A stretch of DNA of 64,000 nucleotides, taken from JBLHKS01 sp047620505. GTDB taxonomy: Bacteria; Verrucomicrobiota; Verrucomicrobiia; Verrucomicrobiales; DEV007. Each line of letters opens with the position of its first letter. Position 1 is the first letter of the stretch. The DNA lies in the NCBI GenBank assembly GCA_047620505.1, contig JBLHKS010000005.1, forward strand, positions 38,886 through 102,885. The letters run 5' to 3'. The notes beneath the pieces are model-generated. The model did not search any database and was not told where the DNA came from. It saw only the letters and a list, made by a program, of their open reading frames with translations. This document shows positions 52,946 to 61,589 of the stretch, piece after piece. Position numbers and translations under genes: made by a program.

Positions 52946-55148
52946 CGCGTCCTTTCCATTGGATCGACCCTCCTCTTCTTCCTCTCAGAACGGCGCTGAA
53001 GAAGAGACCTAAATAAAAGCAGAGCGGAATCGGAAACAGCAGCGCGGTCCACAAACTGAAGCCGCCGACCGTCCGGAAAAGCACGCCGCACTGAACGATG
53101 AACGATAGGAAAAATGCGAGGATTCCAACTTGAGGAGCTAACGAAGCGAGGGGCAGAAAATTCAGCGCGATTATAATGGTTATGAGACCGCTGAGCCAGG
53201 CTGAAATCAGGATGAGCGCGTTCCTGGGCGTGCTGGCCGCGCCGGAGACGAAGCCCTTGCTCCAGCCGTTGGCGAGAGTTTTGAAACCGTCGGGAAACAT
53301 CCGCATCGAAATCACGCCGTGGCCACGGTAGGACTGGCAAGCGATTCCGGCTTCGTTGAAGTGCTGGGCAAGATGAAGGTTTTCAAGAACCTTGTCCTTC
53401 ACTGGCTCGTGACCACCAACCGCATCGTAGTGGGACCGTGAAACCAAAAGGGTCTGGCCAAAGAGGCCGGTCGCGGTGGTTCCTCCTGCCATGATCACAT
53501 TAAAAAACGCCGAAAGCTGCTCGTAAGGCCGACGAACTTCGTGGTAAGGACAAATTGAATGAACAACCGAATTGTCGTTCGTGAGGTTTACGATTCGAAG
53601 AAGACCTCCCGAATCGAGGTAGGTGTCGGCGTCAAAAAAGAGCAGCCAATCGCCGGTGGCGGCGGCGGCGCCCTGCGCACAGGCCCACGGTTTGCCTTTC
53701 CAGCCTTCGGGCAGCTCCGAACCTGAGATCACAGGATGCGTGCCGCCTCCGACGAGGTAGCAGTTTTTGAATTCCTCGAATCGATTTCGCGGACGGCGGA
53801 ACGCCAGCTGATTCAGGTTGTGGGAAAGATTAAACGTGGCGCCCTTGAAAATATCCATGTCGGTACTCCAGGTTTTCGGCGTGTAGATCCGCTCGACCTC
53901 GACCCGCTGCTCAAGATCGTCGAGCCCTAACCGATCGGCGAGAGCCTTGAATGTCACTTCGCGATACTTCGCCTGAGCCTCGTCCCAGTCGATATCGCCA
54001 TCGAGATTCGGCGTCGGGACGAGCACATAGAGGCTGGATTTTCCGGGCGGCGCGATCGTCGAATCGGTCACGCTCGCGTTTCGAATGTAAAACGAAATGT
54101 CCGACGACGGCTGCCCCGATTTAAAGATCTCTTCGACATTCTTTTTGTAATCGTTGGCAAAAACGATGCTGTGATGCGGCAGATCGACTTCGCCATCGAC
54201 GCCGAGGTGCATCATGAACGTCGAGCAACTGAACTTCATCGAATCCAGCTTCTTCGGCGTGTATTTTTTCAGCGATCCAGGCGGCGCCAGCTTGGTCATC
54301 GCCTGCGCGAAATCGGCGTTGATGACGACCCGGTCAGCAAAAACGCGCTCGCCATTTTCCAGTTCCACACCAACGACGCTCCGACCGTCCAGAATCAATT
54401 GTTTCACGCCCGTTCCCGTGTGAAGTCGCGCTCCGCACTCAGCAGCTGCCAGGCCGAGCGCGGCGGGGATTTCGCTTAGCCCGCCTTGAGTGTGGTAGAT
54501 TCCGTACTCGTGCTCCATGTAGGAAAGCATCGCGAACGCGCCCGGGCAATCCCAGGCGGACATGCCTAGATATTTGCTCTGGAACGAAAACAGCAGCGCG
54601 AGTTGCTCGTCGGAAAAGTAACGTTTGAGGTTATCGAAAACTGTCGAGCCTAACGAAAGATGCGGGAGGGCCGGAATCATTCCTGGTCGCAACGAGCCGA
54701 GGAAGCTGGAAAAGTCGGTCTCAAAAAACGGCACGAGACGCTGGAATCGTTTACGCTCGCGATTGAGAAATCTATCGAGTCCGCCTGACTGCCCTGGGAA
54801 AAGTCGTTCGATCTCGGCTTTGGTGTCGGCATTTTTGTCACACGCGCGAAACGCCTTTTCGCCGAACCTGACTTCGTACATCGGATCGAGCCTGACGAAA
54901 TCCAAATAGTCGGCCGAGTCCTTGCCCGCTTCCGCGAAAACCCGGTCCAGAAGCGGCTTCATCATCAAGAAAGTCGGGCCGATGTCAAAACGGTAGCCGT
55001 CGACCTCGAGACAGGCAGTTCTCCCGCCGAGCCCCGACTACTTTTCGAAGAGATCGACCTCGATCCCACGCGATGCCAGCAGGAGGGCCGCTGAGACTCC
55101 GCCTGGTCCGCCGCCGATCACGATTGCGCTTGGGTTCGCGCCGTTCAT
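52935..55148 (-). pseudogene. Phytoene-desaturase-type gene with in-frame stop, fused to a glycosyltransferase
   Basis: The N-terminus from ATG 55148 is a CrtI/CrtN-type FAD-binding segment (IVIGGGPGGVSAALLL...VDLFEK), but the next codon is TAG (55038-55040). The same frame continues SGLGGRTACLEVDGYRFDIGPT, exactly the expected family sequence. The desaturase runs to YLVGGGTHP and then, without a break, into a family-2 glycosyltransferase at VISGSELPEGWKGKPWACAQGA (junction about 53718-53735), followed by DADT and about four C-terminal membrane helices. The desaturase C-terminus and the glycosyltransferase N-terminus (its nucleotide-sugar motif) are both missing. The gene heads a carotenoid-type operon. 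Confidence 0.8.
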
Positions 55149-55284
55149 TCCTCGGCGTGCCCCCCTGGAGGGGGAAAAGTTCTCACGAATTCGGTGCATA
55201 ACACGATTCCAAAACGTATCGGTCGCCAAAGCGGATCTTTTCAATTCGCGATTTTCCCAAAAATTTTCGCCCTGTTCCCGAGCA

Positions 55285-56646
55285 ATGGAATCGTCGCAAC
55301 CTTCAACCGAGCGGATTTCGAATCTGGTCTCTTCGCAGCGGTCCTTCTTCCAATCAGGTCAGACGTTGCCGCTGGAATTCAGACAAAAGCGACTCGTCAA
55401 GATGGAAGCCGAACTGCGGAGCCGCGCGGACGACCTTCTCGCTGCCCTTGATTCTGATCTCGGCAAACCCGCGGTCGAAGCCTGGACGGCCGAAATCTAT
55501 TTCGTCCTCGCAGAACTCCGGCTTTTCACGCGGAAACTCAAGCGCTGGGCTCGCCCCAAGCGGGTCGGGAGCCCGTTTTTCCATTTACCGGCTTGGAGCG
55601 AGATCCGGCTCATTCCACAAGGCACCGTGCTGATCGCCGGGCCCTGGAACTACCCGGCTCAGCTGTCCTTGAGCCCGCTGATCGCCGCCGTCGCTGCCGG
55701 AAACACCGTCGTCCTCAAACCATCCGAACTCGCTCCCGCGACGGCGCAGTTTCTCGAAAATCTGCTCGGCACAGTCTTTGAGCCCGAGCACGTCGCCGTC
55801 GTCCAGGGTGGTCCGGAAATCGGCCAGCAGCTGCTGGAGCAGCCGTTCGATCATTTCTTCTTCACCGGCGGCGAAAAAGTCGGTCGGCTCTACGCGGAAG
55901 CGGCGGCAAATCGGCTTGCGCCCGCGACTCTTGAGCTTGGCGGAAAATGCCCATGCGTGGTTGATCGCGATGTCAGGATCGATCGGGCGGGCGAACGGAT
56001 CGCCGCAGCGAAATTCTGGAACGCCGGGCAGACCTGTTTCGCGCCGGATTTTGTCCTCGTCGACGAATCGATTCGCGAGCCGCTCGTTGAGAGTCTGCTT
56101 GAAAACCTGAGCAACGCCGACCAGGCGAAAATCGTCAACGAACATCATTTCCAACGCCTTCAGCGGCTGATTTCCGAAGACGCGTTGCGTGCCGGCGAGG
56201 ACCGGCCTGACGAACTCCGCCTTGCACCGACGATTCTTCCAAACGCGACCTGGGATTCGCCTGCGATGGAGGAAGAAATCTTCGGCCCGATCCTGCCGGT
56301 CATCGGTTACAACAATCTCGATTCCGCCCTCGTGCGCCTCGCTGAACTTCCGTCCCCGCTCGCTCTTTACGCCTTTTCGAAAAGTCGCCAGACGCAGGAA
56401 AAAATCGCCGCCGTCGTTCCGTCCGGCTCGGTCTGTTTTAACGACGCGATGAAACAGGCGACCAATCTCAATCTGCCGTTCGGCGGGGTCGGCGCGAGCG
56501 GTCACGGCCGCTACCGGGGGCGCGCTGGACTGGAGAATTTCTCTCACCAACGAGCTGTGACTCGACGTTGGTTCAATAAAGATCCCTTTCTCGTCAATCC
56601 GCCCTACGGCAACAAAATAAAGCAGCTGCGAAAAATTCTGAGATGA
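55285..56646 (+). CDS. Aldehyde dehydrogenase (carotenoid-locus type)
   Basis: 453-residue NAD(P)-dependent aldehyde dehydrogenase of the short class-3 kind. Landmarks: GPWNYPAQLSLSPLIAAVAAGNTVVLKPSE (cofactor-binding strand), FTGGEKVGRLY, LELGGKCP (general-base Glu) and NAGQTCFAPD (nucleophile Cys). The C-terminus lacks the long membrane tail of fatty aldehyde dehydrogenases. It is divergent from the desaturase-glycosyltransferase gene by 136 bases. In C30 carotenoid pathways a dehydrogenase of this kind oxidises the terminal aldehyde to the acid, which fits the neighbours. Confidence 0.9.
   Translation: MESSQPSTERISNLVSSQRSFFQSGQTLPLEFRQKRLVKMEAELRSRADDLLAALDSDLGKPAVEAWTAEIYFVLAELRLFTRKLKRWARPKRVGSPFFHLPAWSEIRLIPQGTVLIAGPWNYPAQLSLSPLIAAVAAGNTVVLKPSELAPATAQFLENLLGTVFEPEHVAVVQGGPEIGQQLLEQPFDHFFFTGGEKVGRLYAEAAANRLAPATLELGGKCPCVVDRDVRIDRAGERIAAAKFWNAGQTCFAPDFVLVDESIREPLVESLLENLSNADQAKIVNEHHFQRLQRLISEDALRAGEDRPDELRLAPTILPNATWDSPAMEEEIFGPILPVIGYNNLDSALVRLAELPSPLALYAFSKSRQTQEKIAAVVPSGSVCFNDAMKQATNLNLPFGGVGASGHGRYRGRAGLENFSHQRAVTRRWFNKDPFLVNPPYGNKIKQLRKILR
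55825..55836. repeat. Iterated palindrome CAGCAGCTGCTG
   Basis: Exact copy in the aldehyde dehydrogenase gene, Gln-Gln-Leu-Leu frame; flanks give CCAGCAGCTGCTGG. Confidence 0.9.
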
Positions 56647-56703
56647 GAACTTTCCCTATACGAAGATCCATTCGCTTGATTTGTGCGTTCCCAGAGCGAG
56701 GTG

Positions 56704-57342
56704 ATGAAAGCCACTTTGCAGATTGACGCCGTCGCGGTCTCCGGCCTGATTCCGTGCCTACCAGCCATGGGTGAGGAATCCAGGAACGATCAGCTTCAAG
56801 TCGACATCGAGCCGTTTAAGCGGCTTGCCTTGGGCGATCGTGCCGCGTTGGCGGAGCTTTACGATCGCTTCAGCCGCCCGCTGTTCTCCCTCGCGCTCAA
56901 GGCGCTCGGCTCCCGCGCCGAAGCCGAAGAAGTGATTCAGGACGTGTTCGTAACCGCCTGGAAAAACCGAACAAAGATCGACGTTAGACGCGGGGCGATC
57001 GCCTGGCTCTCTGTCGTTACCCGAAACCGCTGCATCGACCGGATTCGAGCCCGCCAGAGCCGAATTCCCACCTGGGGCGGCGAAGACCAGTCGGTGCCGG
57101 AATTGATCGAAACGCGGACTGCGCTCGATGAGGCGGTCTCGCGCGAGGAAGCCGGAAATGTTCGGCGCGCGGTCCAGCAGCTGCCGGCGGAGCAACGCGA
57201 AGCGATCGATCTGGCGTTTTTCAGCGGGCTAAGCCATAGCGAGATTGCCAAGCGACTCGATGTGCCGCTCGGCACCGTCAAATCGCGGGTCCGCTATGGT
57301 GTCGAAAAACTACGAACCGATTTGAAGGGAGGAACGTCATGA
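56704..57342 (+). CDS. ECF-type RNA polymerase sigma factor
   Basis: About 212 residues (from ATG 56704; GTG 56683 and ATG 56767 are alternatives, the last giving 191 residues, typical for ECF). Region 2 reads LAELYDRFSRPLFSLALKALGSRAEAEEVIQDVFVTAW with the -10-binding part following. Region 4 is LPAEQREAIDLAFFSGLSHSEIAKRLDVPLGTVKSRVRYG. Closest in layout to RskA-regulated SigK-like sigma factors. It overlaps the anti-sigma gene by ATGA, and a good Shine-Dalgarno (GGGAGG) precedes that start. Autoregulation is likely but no promoter was identified. Confidence 0.93.
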   Translation: MKATLQIDAVAVSGLIPCLPAMGEESRNDQLQVDIEPFKRLALGDRAALAELYDRFSRPLFSLALKALGSRAEAEEVIQDVFVTAWKNRTKIDVRRGAIAWLSVVTRNRCIDRIRARQSRIPTWGGEDQSVPELIETRTALDEAVSREEAGNVRRAVQQLPAEQREAIDLAFFSGLSHSEIAKRLDVPLGTVKSRVRYGVEKLRTDLKGGTS

Positions 57343-58049
57343 ATCCTGACAGAAATGATAATCGGCCTCTCGAGCCAGACCTGATTGACGAACTGGCCGG
57401 GTTTGAGGAGGAGCTTGCGCGTTACGCGCTCGCGCAAACGCCTGACGCCGAGCCTTCGCCGGAGTTGCGGGATCGAATTCTCAGCGCGGTGGATTCGGCT
57501 GAGTAAAAAAGAAGACTCGTGCCACTCTGGGTGGCCATGTCAGGGTGGGGCGTAGCGCTTGTCGCGATCGTTGCCGTGGTCGGCTTATTTTTGAAGTCAA
57601 ACACAACCGGAAGTCGGCTTGCGGTTGTGGAATCCCAACTCGCAGCCGCTGCGAAAAATCGCACCGATCTCGAATCCACGATCGCCGAATTGCAGGCCCA
57701 GCAGCTGCTGGATCAAGTCCAGATCGCCGGCTTGCAATCTCAGGTTGATGGTCAGCCCGGCTACTTCGGTTTTGTCATCTGGGACAAGGAGGCCGGCAAG
57801 GGCGTCCTGCGGGTTTACAACTTGCCTGAACTCGATGCGAATGAGAAGGACTACCAGCTCTGGGTTGTCGATCCGAAGTACGACGTGCCGGTTGACGGAG
57901 GCGTCTTCCAGGTCGGTGAAGACGGAGCGGCGGAGTTTCGATTCGACGCTAAACTGCCGATCGATTCTGCCCAGGCCTTCGCTGTCAGCCTTGAGAAACG
58001 CGGCGGAGTTCCGGTTGCCGAAGGCCCGATGATTGTCGCTGGAAACTGA
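57339..58049 (+). pseudogene. RskA-type anti-sigma factor gene interrupted by in-frame stop
   Basis: The frame starts at ATG 57339, overlapping the sigma-factor stop, and encodes MNPDRNDNRPLEPDLIDEL through SAVDSAE, an acidic N-terminal anti-sigma-like segment of 55 residues. Codon 56 is TAA (57504-57506). The same frame then continues KRRLVPLWVAMSGWG into a membrane helix, a coiled coil and a C-terminal RskA-like domain (YQLWVVDPKYDVPVDGG). Translation may restart at a downstream Met or GTG, giving a membrane protein without sigma-binding part. The ORF is intact otherwise. Confidence 0.8.
57699..57710. repeat. Iterated palindrome CAGCAGCTGCTG
   Basis: Exact copy in the coiled coil of the anti-sigma gene, Gln-Gln-Leu-Leu frame. 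Confidence 0.9.
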
Positions 58050-58057
58050 CCGGCGGT

Positions 58058-58963
58058 TCAAGTCCGCGCAATCTCCAGAATGACGGCGCCTTGCGCAAAA
58101 ACGGTCACCGTGCCGGACGATTCAGAAATAGCGATCGCGATGACATCCGGCTTCGCGGAGATCGCCGCCGCCGCCGTGTGCCGCGCGCCGAGGCCTTTCG
58201 GTACCTGCACCGATTTTGTCAGCGGAGCATTCAGGTAAACTCCGGCGCTGACAACGACGCCTTTTCGATCAACGATGATCGCGCCATCGATTCCCGCCAG
58301 CTCCCGTAGCGTCTCCACGAGCTGAGGGTTCTGGATCTGACGCGCCCCGCGCAAATGCCCGGCCAAAGGATTGAGAATCAACGCCTTGGAGTACTTTTTG
58401 ATGATGTCCTCGTCCCCGAGGACGAAGATCGCGCCGATCGGTTTTCCCTCACGGCCTTCGGAGGCGAATCTCAGGGCGATTTCAAGTATTCGGGCGAATT
58501 CCTTCGAAGCCAGACCAGTGGGAGCTTTGTCGAAGTTGTGGTTGGCGAACCACGGAAAATCGCGTTTCGAATTGGCGATCAGCATCGTGTCGAGGCGTTT
58601 GGAGCCTGCAGCGCCCGCTAGACAAATCACACTCTGATCCACTTGAACTGCGCCGCTCAGCACGGCCATGACGAGCCCCAACTTCACCTGTTCCATCCGG
58701 CCCATCTCCGTCTTCGGAATCGCGATCAGCTGATCCCCAATGCGCTCGTCGACGGGTGCATCCGAGTCATCTCCGCGAACTACCCAGATGATGGATTCGT
58801 CCCGCCGATGTTTTTCGACAGTTCGGCGGTCCTGCAAAAGGTCAGCCAGGACCAGCAACTGCGAGATCTCCAGGTTCCGAGCGAAGTCGAATGCATAGCG
58901 AATGAGATGTTTCGTTTCGGCACGTTCCGTCGGGGACGAGCGCGAGGTGGAGACTTCGGGCAT
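58058..58963 (-). CDS. Diadenylate cyclase (DacZ-like, c-di-AMP synthesis)
   Basis: 301 residues. The C-terminal DAC (DisA_N) domain carries the catalytic DGA (residues 226-228, in GIDGAIIVDRKG) and RHT (261-263, in GLGARHTAAAAIS). The N-terminal about 150 residues resemble the pyruvate-kinase-C-like domain of archaeal DacZ (SRMEQ-type GRMEQVKLGLVMA and DTMLI). There is no membrane segment, so it is cytoplasmic, unlike CdaA. The product, c-di-AMP, controls potassium and osmotic balance in other bacteria. It is convergent with the anti-sigma gene, 8 bases apart. Confidence 0.85.
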   Translation of the reverse strand: MPEVSTSRSSPTERAETKHLIRYAFDFARNLEISQLLVLADLLQDRRTVEKHRRDESIIWVVRGDDSDAPVDERIGDQLIAIPKTEMGRMEQVKLGLVMAVLSGAVQVDQSVICLAGAAGSKRLDTMLIANSKRDFPWFANHNFDKAPTGLASKEFARILEIALRFASEGREGKPIGAIFVLGDEDIIKKYSKALILNPLAGHLRGARQIQNPQLVETLRELAGIDGAIIVDRKGVVVSAGVYLNAPLTKSVQVPKGLGARHTAAAAISAKPDVIAIAISESSGTVTVFAQGAVILEIART

Positions 58964-59070
58964 GACAAGTTGATTACGCTAAGAACCAATCGTGCGCAAT
59001 AGCGCTGAAATCATTCGCGTCAATCGACGCAATGCGCTTGAGTCCCCGCCCCTCACACCTTCTCTTCAAA

Positions 59071-59514
59071 ATGTCCGCAAATATTTCTCTACCAATCATC
59101 GGCTGGCGTGAATGGCTTACGTTACCTGATCTCGGCATCAGTAGAATCAAGGCCAAAACCGATACCGGGGCTCGCAGTTCAGCGCTGCACACTCATGACT
59201 ATCGGGTCTTTACGGAAAACGGTATTGAAATGGTCCGGTTTCACATCCATCCGCTAAAAAAAGCAAATTCGGAGGAGTTGGAGTGCATCCTCCCGGTTTC
59301 CGGGTTCCGCGAAGTTAAAGACTCCGGCGGGCACAGCGAGCTGCGCCCCTTCATCAAAACAACGGCAAAAATCGGAGACATCGAATGGACGATCGACGTC
59401 AGTCTGACGAATCGCGAAAGGATGAAATTTCGGATGTTGTTAGGGCGCGCTGCTATCTCTGATCACTTTATCGTAGATCCTTCTCAATCCTACTTACTCG
59501 GCTCCAAACACTAA
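59071..59514 (+). CDS. Retropepsin-like aspartic protease, RimB/DUF785 type
   Basis: 147 residues of the 'ATP-dependent zinc protease' (DUF785) family, a retropepsin fold. The catalytic motif is AKTDTGARSSALH (DTGA), and a second turn is LGRAAISDHFIVDP. It starts at ATG 59071 (MSANISLPIIG). It overlaps the rimK start by TAATG. It is known to occur together with RimK-like ligases and AspA-like enzymes, in which it is thought to trim or act on the amino-acid tags these ligases add. Confidence 0.87.
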   Translation: MSANISLPIIGWREWLTLPDLGISRIKAKTDTGARSSALHTHDYRVFTENGIEMVRFHIHPLKKANSEELECILPVSGFREVKDSGGHSELRPFIKTTAKIGDIEWTIDVSLTNRERMKFRMLLGRAAISDHFIVDPSQSYLLGSKH

Positions 59515-60512
59515 TGGACCCAACCGCACCAAAAATGGACTCAAACACACCAGAAAAAACAGAATCCAGCGCCAGTGAGGGCTCCGAGGACGGAGAATTT
59601 CGCCCGCTGAAAATCGGCATCCTTTCGCGGGGCCCGCGTTTGTATTCTACAAAGAGCCTGATCGAATAGGGGACGAAACGTGGCCATGAAATTCAAGTGA
59701 TCGATTACTTGAAGTGCCACATGAACATCACCTCGCACAAGCCGAGGATTTATCTCGGAGACACCGAGCTGAAGGATTTTGACGCGATCATTCCAAGAAT
59801 CGGCGCGAGTCACACGTTTTTCGGGACGGCGGTGGTTCGGCAGTTTGAAATGATGGACGTTTATTGTGTCAATGAAAGCGTGGCCATCAGTCGTTCTCGA
59901 GACAAACTGCGAAGCATGCAGCTGCTGGCTCGAAAAGGGCTTGGCTTGCCGGTTACCGGGTTCGCTCACGATACGGAGGCGACCAAGCACCTGGTCAAAA
60001 TCTGCGGAGGCGCGCCTCTCGTGATCAAATTGCTTGAAGGCACCCAGGGCGTCGGAGTCGTTCTTGCCGAAACCCAGAAGGCGGCGGAATCGGTGATCGA
60101 GGCCTTTCGCGGGCTCAACGCCAACATTCTTGCTCAGGAGTTCATCGCGGAGGCAGGCGGCGCGGACATTCGCTGCTTCGTGGTCGGCGGCAAAGTCGTC
60201 GCGGCGATGAAACGCCAGGGTAAGGAGGGAGAATTCCGTTCTAACATTCATCGAGGCGGCTCGGCTTCGGTCATCAAGATCACGCCGGAAGAACGGTCGA
60301 CCGCAGTTCGAGCGGCGAAGGTCATGGGGCTCAACGTCGCTGGCGTTGATTTGCTGCGATCGAATCATGGTCCGGTTATCATGGAGGTGAACTCGTCTCC
60401 AGGGCTTGAGGGAATTGAAACGGCAACCCAGAAGGATGTGGCCGGAATGATTTTTTCTTTTATCGAAAAGAACGCTCAAACGGGTAAAACGCGGACGCGC
60501 GGCAAGGGCTAG
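59514..60512 (+). pseudogene. rimK: RimK-type ATP-grasp glutamate ligase interrupted by in-frame stop
   Basis: From ATG 59514 the frame gives a short acidic leader, then KIGILSRGPRLYSTKSLIE, the first strand of RimK-like ligases. Codon 52 is TAG (59667-59669), followed in the same frame by GTKRGHEIQVIDYLKCHMN, as the family expects. The remaining ATP-grasp region is intact: GASHTFFGTAVVRQFEMM, SRDKLRSMQLLARKG, LLEGTQGVGVVL, RCFVVGGKVVAAMKR and the metal-binding EVNSSPGLEGIE. Without readthrough, a restart at GTG 59697 would lose about 60 residues. Family members add Glu residues to proteins or cofactors. Confidence 0.85.
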
Positions 60513-60514
60513 GC

Positions 60515-61585
60515 ATGACTGAGCCAGAGAATTGGGCGGAACCGCTGAAGATCGGCGACAGCGAGTTCGATCCCGGACAGAGAGGAACTGTGGAGTTGCC
60601 CGTCGGTCATTTGATCAGCCACGAATTGATCGGGATGACCGTGCACGTGATTCGTGGAAAAATGCCAGGGCCGCGAATGTTCGTTAGCGCTGCGGTCCAC
60701 GGAGACGAGATCAACGGGGTTCAAATCGCTCGGCAGCTGCTGGCGACTCGGTCCCTCCAACGGCTGCGTGGCGACCTCCTTGTGATTCCTGTGGTCAACC
60801 TTCCGGCTTTCCTTAGTCGAAGCCGCTACCTGCCTGATCGCAGGGATCTCAATCGGCTCTTTCCCGGTTCATCCACGGGTTCGTTTGGCGCTCGCCTAGC
60901 GCGCGTTTTCACTCGAGAGATCGTCAAGAAATGCACCCACGGAATCGATCTCCACACCGGAGCCGTGAATCGGCCGAATCTTCCGCAGGTTCGGGTGAAT
61001 GCGGAGGCCGAAGGCGCAATTGAAATGGCTCGAGCGTTCGAGCCACCAGTGATTGTGGACTCGTCGACGCGCCCTGGATCGTTGCGAGGAGAAATGAACG
61101 CCCTCGGGAAACTGATGCTGCTCTACGAGGCTGGCGAAGCCGAAATTCTCGATCGTGCAGCCGTTAGAGTCGGGGTGCATGGCGTGCTTTCGGTGATGCG
61201 GTATCTCGGGATGCTGAAAACATCCAACAAGGAAGGAGCTCGCCGCAAACGAACGCCGATGCTTGCGAAAAGCAGTGGGTGGGAGCGGGCTCCGCGTGGC
61301 GGAATTTTCACTCCGTTAGTCGAAATGGGAAAAGCCGTCAGCGCTGGAACCGTTCTCGGGGCCGTCGGCGATCCGTTTGACGCAACAGACGTGGAAGTGG
61401 TTTCGAAGACCGAAGGCATCATCATCGGCCGAGCGAATCAGGCCGTCGTCGATGAAGGCGATGGGCTTTTTCACATCGCCTACAGCCTGAATGTCGGTCG
61501 CGATGAACGGCGAATCGAACGCTCAGGTGAGGAGCTGGACGAGAGCTTTGACCGCCCGGTTTTTGACGATCAGCTTCAAGATTGA
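60515..61585 (+). CDS. AspA/AstE-family zinc deacylase (succinylglutamate desuccinylase-like)
   Basis: 356 residues of the carboxypeptidase-like M14 fold. The zinc ligands are in AVHGDEINGVQIA (His, Glu) and GIDLHTGAVN (His), with a C-terminal beta domain (about 265-335) like that of aspartoacylase. It starts 2 bases after rimK. The combination DUF785-RimK-AspA/AstE has been described as an amidoligase cluster in which this enzyme hydrolyses amide bonds. It is cytoplasmic. It has a near-copy of the iterated palindrome. Confidence 0.88.
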   Translation: MTEPENWAEPLKIGDSEFDPGQRGTVELPVGHLISHELIGMTVHVIRGKMPGPRMFVSAAVHGDEINGVQIARQLLATRSLQRLRGDLLVIPVVNLPAFLSRSRYLPDRRDLNRLFPGSSTGSFGARLARVFTREIVKKCTHGIDLHTGAVNRPNLPQVRVNAEAEGAIEMARAFEPPVIVDSSTRPGSLRGEMNALGKLMLLYEAGEAEILDRAAVRVGVHGVLSVMRYLGMLKTSNKEGARRKRTPMLAKSSGWERAPRGGIFTPLVEMGKAVSAGTVLGAVGDPFDATDVEVVSKTEGIIIGRANQAVVDEGDGLFHIAYSLNVGRDERRIERSGEELDESFDRPVFDDQLQD

Positions 61586-61589
61586 CGGG

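Noticed and set aside
55038..59669. Genetic-code change (TAG or TAA read as sense) to explain the internal stops
   Set aside because: Both TAG and TAA occur as natural ends of intact genes in this window, for example TAG at 483-485 three bases before a convergent gene, and two different stop codons would have to be reassigned.
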